Notes under the pieces: model-generated
Database searches by the model: none
Told to the model about the DNA's origin: nothing
Seen by the model: the letters and a program-made list of their open reading frames with translations, nothing else
Shown here: positions 46,752 through 55,909 of the stretch, in pieces
Position numbering within the stretch: the first letter of the stretch is position 1
How the letters are laid out: the number at the start of each line of letters is the position of its first letter
Made by a program: the position numbers and the translations under genes
Assembly (NCBI GenBank): GCA_963682175.1
Contig: OY821775.1
Span: 15,286,501 to 15,350,500, forward strand
DNA length: 64,000 nucleotides
Source of the DNA: Triglochin maritima
Taxonomy: Eukaryota; Streptophyta; Magnoliopsida; Alismatales; Juncaginaceae
Direction: 5' to 3'

Positions 46752-49019
46752 TTACACTGAACGGGCTACTGTGATGACCAAGTCGTTCACATCTTCGTCA
46801 CCGTTGGCAAAGAGCTCCAAATCCCTCTCCTCCTCGCTGGAGAAGTCCCTTCTTTCGAGCTTCGCATTTGCTGCAATAAACAACAACTTCTGTGCCCGGT
46901 CCATTCCAGCATTGGAGCGCCTCTGTCCTCCAACCCATCTTAGAAAAGATAGATTGCACTTGAACCCACATGCTGTCGCTTGGAGGAAAATGAGGCGGAC
47001 TGCCACTCTTCTTAGGACCTTGAATTCGCTCAAATAAGTTTCCCACACAAGCCGACTGCTCTGAGGGTTTGCGATCCTCTCCTTCCCAGTGACAGGATCT
47101 CGCTGCTTTATTTGAACCGCCTGAGCATAAAGCGCATTCAGCCCTTCTGACCTCCACTTCATGAGCTCCATCAGAGCAACGGGGGCTTCGTCTGGCGACA
47201 CCAAACGCGTAATCAACTTGTCAACGTCCTTCTCCTGCTCTGGAGTAAGGAATTTGAAAGGCGGTAGGTACTTGCCACTGGTATCCCTCATCAAGTAGAA
47301 GGGATCCAATATGAATGCAGCTGACCAAGCCGGATGGTAGTTCTTCCGGAATCTGTTGTCGATTACGTTGTCGACGAGCTCAGCATCCACTTTGGACTTG
47401 GCACACCATTCCTTAACTTTGGACCTCAGCTCATTCCACAAAGGCAGGCATTGCCCCACGAGAGGCCTCTCCACCTCCATCTCGTGCGCCATCGACCTCA
47501 CGAGTTTCACAAGGGAGTCCACCGCCTCCAAAGCTGTCCAAAATGTTATGTCCTGAACTTTCTCCTCCACTTCTCTAGCAATTTGATCGTTTGATTTCAC
47601 CATTTTATAGGATTCGTCACAAACCGCAGAATGCAAGGCCCGGCGAGAGGCAAAAACATCATCCATCATCGCAAAGACGGCCGAGAAGTCGCACTTGGCC
47701 TCCTTGATGCTATTGCTGCCACACCGACCGGCAGCAACGGGTGCAACTGAAGCACAACGGAGGAGGCCAGCATCGTCGAACTCCTGTATCTGGTACTTCC
47801 GGAACACATTCCTTGCCTCCGGCCTAGTGTTAAAGAAGCGCACGAGCTTCGCACAATCAGCAGCAACACTCCGAAACAAAGGCAACTTGCACACGAAGTC
47901 CTTAACGAGGCGGTTAAACGCCTGAAGCTGGCAGGACAGATTCACCATCCACTGGTTCCTCGACTCGAGATCCCTCAACGCCTTCCCCTTGAATTTATCC
48001 GCCACAATGCCGGCACACCGCTGCAGCATTCCACCACAAACTCCGGTAATCGTCTCCCACAGAATCTCCTCGGCGTAATCCGACGGCGCATCACCGGCCG
48101 TGAACACGGCCTTCCGGAACACACTAGTCCCGTTGGGCAAATTAACTGTAACTGTCACCATCCGGTCATCAGTGGCGGGCAATGCGGCAGCATTTGGATG
48201 AGGCTTCCATCCATCAGAAGCGACCTGGAAGAACATAGCGTCGCGAATCCTATCTTCGGCCTCGGACCGGAAGGCGTCGAAGCGGGCGTCGAGGCGGGAG
48301 CCGAGGAGGTCGTCGCGAGGGACGGGACGGAGACCCACCTGGTGGAGGAAAGCCTGGAACTTGGGGTGGTCGAAGGACGAGAAGGACACGGCGCCGGAGG
48401 ACTCGTAAACCCAATCCGCCAGAAGCTCGAAGGCGGATTCTGATTGAGCCTTCGAGAGCGCCGTCCCAGGGGAGGCTTTGGGACTCTTGAGCTTCTTCAC
48501 CCTGTCCTCGAGCAAGGCGAGGGGGGCGAGATCGTCCTTCCCGCCGGACAGCACCAGCTGGTGTGACGCCGGGAAATCGAGAGCCAGCGGCGTGGGGAGG
48601 TACGACGTCGAGGTCGACGACGTCGGCGGAGGCCGTTTTCTAGCCGGAGGGAAGGACGAAATCGGACGGGCGAAGTTTGCGGGACCGGAGGAGGACGGCG
48701 GAGGAGGGGAAGCGAAATTGGAGCACGTGCCGCGTTTGAGATGCTCCGACGCCGTTCGGGAAGGGTTGGAGGCGGAGAAGGCTGCGTTGCAGAGGGAGCA
48801 TCGGAGCTTGACGGCTTTGGGGAGACCGGTGTCGGGGTTCCGGAGGAGGACGGGCTCGAGGTGGACCCAGTACCACGCGCCCTTCCCCTTTATGGCCTTG
48901 TCCCGGACGGCGCACAGTCCCTCGTACCTCTTCTGCGCCGCCTTCGCCGTCTCGTCCTCCGCTGGCGTCTCCCCCGCCGGCGACGGAGAAGGGGTCGGGG
49001 TTGAGTTGGCCGTTGCCAT
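46752..49019 (-). CDS. hAT-derived BED-finger/DUF659 domesticated transposase-like protein
   Basis: This intronless frame encodes 755 residues with stop TAA at 46752-46754. I chose the ATG at 49017-49019 because the family begins with a Ser/Thr/Pro-rich stretch after M-A; the frame continues 35 codons upstream, which reads as 5' leader. After residue 30 comes a conserved R-Y-E-G block, then a zinc finger C74-x2-C77-x15-H93-x5-C99 followed by a Pro/Ser-rich linker. A DUF659-type region (about 215-370) contains the Q-V-A-S-D-G-W-K and G-I-V-A-D-K segments. The C-terminus resembles a hAT dimerisation region. From memory the closest family is the plant-wide pair like Arabidopsis At1g12380/At1g62870, of about 790 aa. 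No terminal repeats or target duplications flank it and the frame is intact, so it is probably an immobile, domesticated nuclear protein; its function is unknown. Coding GC is far above that of the flanks. Confidence 0.93.
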   Translation of the reverse strand: MATANSTPTPSPSPAGETPAEDETAKAAQKRYEGLCAVRDKAIKGKGAWYWVHLEPVLLRNPDTGLPKAVKLRCSLCNAAFSASNPSRTASEHLKRGTCSNFASPPPPSSSGPANFARPISSFPPARKRPPPTSSTSTSYLPTPLALDFPASHQLVLSGGKDDLAPLALLEDRVKKLKSPKASPGTALSKAQSESAFELLADWVYESSGAVSFSSFDHPKFQAFLHQVGLRPVPRDDLLGSRLDARFDAFRSEAEDRIRDAMFFQVASDGWKPHPNAAALPATDDRMVTVTVNLPNGTSVFRKAVFTAGDAPSDYAEEILWETITGVCGGMLQRCAGIVADKFKGKALRDLESRNQWMVNLSCQLQAFNRLVKDFVCKLPLFRSVAADCAKLVRFFNTRPEARNVFRKYQIQEFDDAGLLRCASVAPVAAGRCGSNSIKEAKCDFSAVFAMMDDVFASRRALHSAVCDESYKMVKSNDQIAREVEEKVQDITFWTALEAVDSLVKLVRSMAHEMEVERPLVGQCLPLWNELRSKVKEWCAKSKVDAELVDNVIDNRFRKNYHPAWSAAFILDPFYLMRDTSGKYLPPFKFLTPEQEKDVDKLITRLVSPDEAPVALMELMKWRSEGLNALYAQAVQIKQRDPVTGKERIANPQSSRLVWETYLSEFKVLRRVAVRLIFLQATACGFKCNLSFLRWVGGQRRSNAGMDRAQKLLFIAANAKLERRDFSSEEERDLELFANGDEDVNDLVITVARSV

Positions 49020-49360
49020 TAAGTCGGGTTTCGTTATCGCTTTCTCCGCCTGTCTTTCGGTTAATAACGCATTGGGTTTCTGGGTTTTGGGTTTTGGGAG
49101 GAAACACAGAAAAAGCAAGAGCACTTGAGAGAGAGTTGAGACAGAAACAGACAGAAAATGATGTGTTCGAGTTTGAGTTGGGTTTGTGTAAGTTTAGTTT
49201 CGCCTACACGACAGTTGTTCCCTACGAGTCTGCTAAATACTGGAACAAAAACACAACACAACACAACACAAGAGGGAGGAGGGTTTGTTTCATGTGGGAA
49301 TTATAAACAGGAGAGGAGATCGAGAGATCGAGAGAGAGAGAGAGAGGGAGCGTATAAGGA
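49020..49360 (-). promoter_or_regulatory. 5' leader/promoter-proximal region with CT-rich tract
   Basis: On the minus strand a (CT)n-rich tract (complement of GA repeats at 49318-49350) lies about 300 bp upstream of the start codon. CT-rich tracts are common near plant transcription starts. A TTTATAAT word lies at about 49295-49302 (minus). The exact start site cannot be set. Confidence 0.4.
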
Positions 49361-49426
49361 GGAGATGGAAAAGGTCTGGGTTAAGTTAGAAAGGAAAATT
49401 TGGAGTGCTTTTGGGGGCATGTTATT

Positions 49427-49432
49427 CACGTG
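49427..49432. promoter_or_regulatory. G-box core CACGTG
   Basis: Palindromic CACGTG about 410 bp upstream of the DUF659-protein start codon, beyond the CT-rich tract. This is a typical bZIP/bHLH site, but a six-base match can arise by chance. Confidence 0.35.
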
Positions 49433-49500
49433 CTTAGTTCTAGTATACCTTCTTTTCCCTTTGTATAGTTAGGAGTAGAGTTGGGCAAATTAATAGTATT

Positions 49501-51217
49501 GTATTGCTGGTGGTATTGGTGTGTGTTGCAGACTTGCAGGGCTGGTGGGGAAGAAGACTTGGGGGAAGTAGTCTTTTTGTGGTCTTACGCCAGGGTTGAC
49601 CACCCACCCCAAGAAGAATGCTCTTTAATTTGTCATCATCATTTTCCATTTCCTTCTTCTAAATTTCTAATTGACTACTCCAATCCGATTTATACTAAAT
49701 GTGTATAAGTGGCAGCGTATTGATCACTTTTTTATCTTCCTCTTTATGGCTAATCGAAATCTTGGTTTCTTTCTCTCTCTTTTTTCTGATTTCGGGTGCT
49801 GCTTTTAACCATAGACTTAAGACCCCCTATCTCATTTTCCATCAATCAAGCTTTTGGCATTCGGCAATCAAACCTTCCCATTGGTTCGGATCATATCAAT
49901 TCAACAACAGGCAGAAAGTCTATCTTATAGTTCTAATCATAATCGGGTTCAGATTGAATGCAATTATTATCGCTAATAGTCTCTCCAGTGTTAAATCAAA
50001 GGGTGGAGTTGGACCCCGGTTGGCATGAATGGACAACCATACTATTTCGGGAGAGGGTCTTACTAATTTATCGTCACGCATTAAATGACGTTAATCTAAT
50101 ATTACCCTGTTCGTCAAATATGAGACCATTCTACTTGGGTAGGGGTGCCTTATATGGTTACATGCCTCCTATGCGCATAGAGCCATAGACCAATCCGAGC
50201 ACCTATTTCTTCCACTTGATGCACCCACTTGGAAAACTCGGAAATAAAATAGACCAATTACAAGTACCTCTTGCAATTAACATCTCTGAAACTGAGGCAT
50301 TTTTATTTTAAGCTGATTCGTCGTCCTTGGAACTGGACCACTGGACTGCATAACTCTTAAGCATTATTTGTACGTTTCACTCACTCTTTGACCTACAAAT
50401 TATAATCGCACTCCTCCAAGTTCATCCAACATTTACAACCGACCACAAACAAGAAGTAAGAGATCAAGTGAAGGATTTTGTGATTAAACATGGTTGTTAC
50501 ATCGTGTGGACGTAAAGTTTAAAAAAATACTTTGACATACAAAAATACATTGACAAATTGGACGACAAATTTAATTAGAATCTAAATCTGATTGCTAATC
50601 AGTCTGGCCCAAATTTGAACCAGACCTGACTTTTGTTAAAATCCGAAGTTTAATACAAAGTGGATTATGAGTGTACCGCAAAAAAATCAAGAAATAACGG
50701 CAAATATGTGGGAGATAATGAATTCTTAAGTTCAAAGGTAAAATGTTACAAAATAAAGTACGTGAGAGAGTGATTGTCAGGTTTTAAAGTTCAAGGGGTA
50801 AAGTGAAATCAGAACATAGTTGAAGGAGACAAATTGTAATCAATTTTGACTTGTATCTCTAATTGGTGATGGTCTTTTTTATTAAGATTTTTAATTTTAT
50901 TAAAATACAGTCATCGCCACTTTTATAGTTCGTTTGAATTAGCTTCATTGGAATTGAATCCTGCACCCATTCTAATTCCAAGTGAAAATGTAAGAATTGT
51001 CCAAATTACCAAAATAGGTTATTATGTCTTGAAAATAATAATTAAAACAAAATAATTTTTAGTTTATAATATAGTATAATAAATTTTTATATAAGTAGGT
51101 TACATGGTACTTTAAAAGGGCTTTCTTGCAAGTATTTTAAGGATACCATTTCTTTGGTAGTGTTCTTGGAATTATCTAAATCTTCCAAATTCATTTTTCT
51201 TTAAAGTATTACTAAAT
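49501..51217. other. intergenic DNA upstream of the DUF659 gene
   Basis: Open frames at 49699-50188 match no known family. About 50,680-50,850 has low-complexity text of the kind seen in MULE terminal repeats (GGGTAAAGTGAAAT-like words) but no partner was found. Confidence 0.4.
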
Positions 51218-52225
51218 GTCTAAATTTCACAAATAACCTTCAAATCAAGAACACTTTCATTAATACCCACCCCCGATTTAAGACTTTTAACATGTATACC
51301 CCACAAATTTTAAAGTTGCTTCATCAATACGCTTAAGTTAACTATCGTTAAACCAATAGTGTCGTCTACCATTATTTAAAGAAAGAGTAACCGAAGACTC
51401 TCCTTCAACAAAATAATTTCTTTCCAACGCGAGTTTGATGATTTGCCAACTCCACCAAATAAAGAATAATACAAAGCTCAAACATCAAATTGGGTCTAAT
51501 TAGATTCAATAAAAGAAATAGATTTCATTAATAAAAGTAATAATAATTTTTGAAGTGCAATCTCATACAATTATACCCCATCAAACTCTTATTGTAATTG
51601 TTCAACACCTCCAAGCATGGTCATTAGCTAGCCTATGAAGATCTCAATAGCACTTACTAACAAGGAAAATCAAGTAAAACATGTCATAGGTATCTCCCAA
51701 GTAAAAACTAATAGTAGACAACCAAAACATGTCAACTCTACCACAATAACACAAACCAAAAAACTAATTTTTCTCTACAACGTACATGTTATGAAGCTCT
51801 ATAGTAATCGAAGAGTCAATCTGTAAAGTTTTTGACATGTAAGTGTACGATGAAATAACATAGTAGGAACCTATCCAAAGAATTATGACTGAATCATAAG
51901 CAGTATGAAGCTACATTTCGTCGATGAAACTTTTGTCGTCATGGCTGACAATGTGTCTCTCTGCCACCAATATGGTCCTCGTCGTCAACATGCCTCTCTC
52001 CAATATACCCTTATGATACCCCTAAGATAACAATACTAATGATGTTGAAAAACGTAATTTCCTTGTAGAGACTAGTTAACTTAACCGAACTTGAGTTAAA
52101 AAATATAACAGAAGGGTATTAGTGAAACAACTTTAAAATTTGAGGGGTACACATGATAGAAGTCTTAATTGGAGGGCATTCATGAAAGTGGTATTGATTT
52201 GAAGGGTATTTGTGAAATTCCACCC
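51218..52225. mobile_element. long-terminal-inverted-repeat DNA element (MULE-like)
   Basis: The left arm (about 51218-51350) and the reverse complement of about 52085-52225 are similar over about 130-150 bp. Both carry TTTCACAAATA(A/C)CCTTCAAATCA, then ACCACTTTCAT-like, TTAAGACTT and CAAATTTTAAAGTTG blocks. The interior (about 730 bp) has one 63-codon frame of no known family. Long TIRs suggest a non-autonomous MULE; a 9-bp target duplication was not clear. Confidence 0.65.
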
Positions 52226-53820
52226 TAATTAAATTCATTTGAGTTAATGACCCTCAGGCTTGAATCTAAAGACTCTCTTCCATGGCAACAAGGCTATACA
52301 AGTTAGCTTCTTCTCAGTACACACCACAACATATATAAGACTTTCTATAATACATGAACATGGAACTCTTTCCATCTTCACTTTCTCTCAGAAGTCTTAG
52401 GATACATATCAATGCTTAAATGTAAACTCCTTTCGATAGAAGTCTTGATTGGTTTTCAATCTATATGTGGTAATGCTTTAGTGTGTTGTCAGTGTAAGCC
52501 TTTAAAGTCAATTAATTAGTAGCATACATGCATAATCATGATATACATCCATTCTTTTATTATATTTGTGTGCTACTCAGGTTTTTCTTTGTGTATTTAG
52601 GTAATGAAAAATCCAAGGATGTAATTGCAAAATCTAGAGTGACCTAATTGGATACAAGAAGTTTTTAATGAAAAATCTCCTCAAACTTAAGAAATAGAGG
52701 AGTTTTCAAGCAATTAAGGTCAATTGGCGAGTCACAATGGACTACGGTGTACTCCACATGCACATATAAAAACATGTCATATGACCCGATTTGGACCAAA
52801 AGATGACCCAAATACGCCACTTCAATTGGTCTCAAACTCGGGCATTAGCCTATTGAAAAGTTATTTTTGGTGCACCTGCCTATTGAAAAGTTATCTACAA
52901 TCATCCAATTTGTTCCGGAACATATCTAAGGTCTCCATTTTTCTATAAATTGCATACCAACTTCTTCCTTTCTTCCTCTTCTCTCCACCTCCACCATCGG
53001 GTTAGGTTAGTTTTTACTCAATTGGGATGCAAGAATAAGGTTGTGGATGAAGCATGTAACTTAGTTCGCTTTTAATCCAACATTAGATTCTTGTTCCTCA
53101 TGTTGAATGCTTTTCCATGTTAGTTTTAGTTTCATCCATTGGTTAGATGTCTAGTTTGTATTTGGTAGCATGCTTAGTGTTAGGGTTGTTTTTTTCTTGT
53201 TCATGGAGTAGATACACCTCTAGGGGTGGAGGTAGATATAGGTGCTAGTTGTTTGTGTGATGGACTTTTAATACTTATTGTCTTTTTCATGTGTATAATG
53301 ATAGATCTATACTTGTATCATGCTTAGTTTAGTTTTGGTGGGTTAATAACCACATTAAGATCTCGACAATTCTTAGATCTATGTTTGGTTATCCCCACTT
53401 GTTATGGATTTGCATGTTTACGGATGGTTTTGCTTGATTGTGAATGGATTCAAGGAATGGTGCATGCTACAGAAATGAACTAGGTTGAATGTAGGATTAG
53501 TTGATGCTTTAATGGACGCATTAGGTACTTAGAGCATGCTTGATGATATGAGATTAACTTAGTTTACATGCTAATATTTGTATGTTCATGGTTTACCATG
53601 TTTTTGGGTGTATCATACACTTACTTTCCACATTAGCTACTATTTGTGTGTCACATACTCTACACATGAGCTTCAATTATCTGCATTATTGTCTCTCTCT
53701 CTCACACACACACTCACACACACACCTCTACTCACCTCCACTCCAAGGGTCTCTAGATTAGTAGTTAGTTATTAGTGTAATTGTTAAGTTGGTCGTAATT
53801 TCATTTCGTAGTTGTAGTTG
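52226..53820. other. intergenic DNA, possible LTR fragment and microsatellite
   Basis: A TATAAAT word near 52944, followed by a pyrimidine-rich leader, resembles an LTR or gene promoter but no coding partner was found. The word CCTATTGAAAAGTTAT is duplicated at about 52849-52892. A (TC)n(CA)n microsatellite lies at about 53690-53730. Confidence 0.4.
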
Positions 53821-53821
53821 T

Positions 53822-54615
53822 AGTGTAAACATCTCTTTCTCCCACTCGAGTATGACATGTAACATTGCATAAGGACACATTTTCTACGGATTGACTTGTA
53901 CTTGCCACCTCTTCAACGCAATCATGCACTTGGGCTAGAAGTCTCTTAGACTTATCCTTAACTATCTTCACACTGAAATTGTAGCTTGCTTCCCTTATTT
54001 CCTTCACATCAAAAGTAGAGGCAACCACTCTTTAGTGATTGTAACAACCTTTTTCTATTACTAGTTATGAGTATGTCATCTACATACTATGTCAACATGA
54101 CAAACTTATCGTTAAATCTTTTAACGTGCACACAATGATTCTCCGCTAATTCAGAGAATGTGTTCTCTCTTGTAGCTTGATCAAAGAGAATATTCTATTA
54201 CTTAGATGCTTCTTTTAAACTATAAATGGACTTCTTGACCTTGCATATTTATGCTCTTGTCGATTGACTTTGAAACCTTGATTTGATCCATATAGATGTC
54301 CTTCTCAAGTTCTCCATTGAGAAAAGTAGTATTAATTTACATCAATTTGGTAAAGTTCCAAGTCTATTTGAGACACAATGGCTACCAGAAGGCGGATCAA
54401 CGCACACCTAACCACTGATGAAAATGTTCCTTAAAATCCACACATTGTCATTAGATTTTGCCCTTAGCCACTAATCTAGCATTGAATCTCTCAACAGATT
54501 CATCCGCCACTTTCTTGATCTTGAAGACCTACTTGGTCTCAATGGTCTTTCAGCCAGGCGGTAACTTGATCAATTAAGTCCCAAACGTGATTAGCCTTTA
54601 ACCACCATTTTCATT
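53822..54615 (-). pseudogene. Copia reverse transcriptase remnant (minus strand)
   Basis: Reading leftward from about 54615: L-P-P-G-x-K-T-I-E-T-K-(W) and V-F-K-I-K-K...R-F-N-A-R-L-V-A-K-G. Next come the Q-I/M-D-V-x...F-x-N-G-E-L-x-x-D-I-Y-M block near 54300 and the catalytic Y-V-D-D-I-L-I near 54065-54085. Last is T-F-D-V-K-E-I-x-E-A-S-Y-x-x-x-V-K-I-x-x-D-x-S-K-R-L-L near 53930-54020. Many stops and frameshifts. RNase H and the 3' LTR are missing beyond about 53820. Confidence 0.8.
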
Positions 54616-54639
54616 TGGACCTTCGAGAGCTTCTCTTCT

Positions 54640-55060
54640 GGTTTATTTGAATAATGACTTAACAAGAGAAACAAAGACAAAGAAATAAAACTGGATTTCG
54701 GTCGTTTAGAAAACAACTTAATGAGAGAAGAAAAGAAAGAGAGAATATAGAGAAACTCTCCTATACAAAATGGACACCCAACTTTCTCTCCAATGTAACA
54801 AAGAAACGGAGAGAAAGTTGTTTATTGTCCATTCTTCCTAAAATACCCTCGGATAGTCAAATAAAATAACATGGGTCAATAAGTATGGGAATTTTAGTAA
54901 TATGAAACAACTTATTTCTTTTATTTTCTCTCCTAACTTATTTTTATCCAAACATGCAAAAGACGTACACTTTCTCTTCTCTTCTCTCCCTTCTTTTCTC
55001 TTCTCTCTATTATTTTTATTTAGACACACCATTAGAGTCCCTAGTTCTTGTTCATCGATC
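54640..55060. repeat. dispersed repeat (MITE/SINE-like) inserted in the minus-strand Copia relic
   Basis: It separates the Copia RT (left) from the integrase/hinge (right). It shares blocks with 1310-1620, notably the CTCCTATAC(A/G)AAATGGAC stretch and a TTATTTTTATCCAA stretch followed by T/C-rich DNA. Borders are approximate. Confidence 0.5.
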
Positions 55061-55103
55061 AGAGTCACCTCAAATAACTCACCATCATATTCTTCATGAG
55101 CTA

Positions 55104-55909
55104 TCAAAATTCATAAGAGGTCCTTTCTCCAAGCCCAATCGTTGATGAGGAATAAGCCCATGTCTGCTTCAACAATATGAGAATATGATTGCTTATCACA
55201 TGTGAGAGCCACATGATCATCAACATTATCACTCCTCCTAGGATTATCCGGTGGAACATCATGTTAACATTCATATCTCGATTTTCTACACGAGTGATTT
55301 GTCCATCTTGTTTCTCAAAGAAGTCTAATGACTCTTTGTTAGCTCTTGCACAATTTGGAAAATCATTTTTCAAAAATGTCTCATCTCTAGTATCAATTTT
55401 CGTCATTCTCTCATTCTCATCGAAGCCAAAGAAGACACAACATTTGGAGCAATAAGAGTATCTCACAAGGATACACTTCCTCTCTCTAGGTCTTAGTTTT
55501 CCATATCGATGAGAAGAAGAGTGTATATATGTCGCATCCATATAGACGCGGATGGCTAAAATCATACTTCCTACCTATCTGCAACTCATATGGAATCGAA
55601 AGAGTTAATTTCACTAAAAACTTTTAAGGATATAAGCAACAACGACCAAAGCATTTCCCTAATAGGAAATTGCAAATTTTGCTTGCGCCATCATGTATCT
55701 AACCATGACTACCAATGTCACGTTCCTTCTCTTAGCACACCACTTTGTTGAGAGGTGTAAAGTGTAGTTAGTTGTCTAGATATCCCTTGTTAACACACAA
55801 CTTTTTAAACGTACGGAGAGATACTCTAAACCTCTATCAGTTTTAATAGTTCATATCTTATGGTTGAGTTGATTCTCAACTGTGTTCATGAATTTTCTAA
55901 AGTACTATA
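55104..55909 (-). pseudogene. Copia integrase core and hinge remnant (minus strand)
   Basis: Read leftward from 55909: F-x-K-F-M-N-T-V-E-N-Q-L-N-H-K-I, T-x-R-G-L-E-Y-L-S, R-R-N...M-V-R-x-M-M-A-Q-A-K-F (integrase core). From 55565 one open frame follows with the G-K-L-R-P-R-x-x-K-C-I-(L/F) and R-D-E-T-F-x-x-N motifs of the Copia integrase C-terminus and hinge. The integrase is cut at 55909 by the family-A 5' LTR. The remainder (gag, 5' LTR) would lie beyond that insertion, outside the window. Confidence 0.82.

Noticed and set aside
46636..47037. 133-codon plus-strand open frame
   Set aside because: Mostly antisense to the 3' end of the DUF659 gene; no recognisable domain.
48640..49107. 155-codon minus-strand frame overlapping the DUF659 gene
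   Set aside because: Out-of-frame translation of the same GC-rich region; low-complexity Pro/Arg content.
48478..49128. 216-codon plus-strand open frame
   Set aside because: It lies antisense to the GC-rich 5' half of the DUF659 gene, has arbitrary composition and matches no family; a shadow of the real gene.
49699..50188. Two plus-strand frames (109 and 76 codons) upstream of the DUF659 gene
   Set aside because: No conserved motif, differing frames and no start context; treated as chance.
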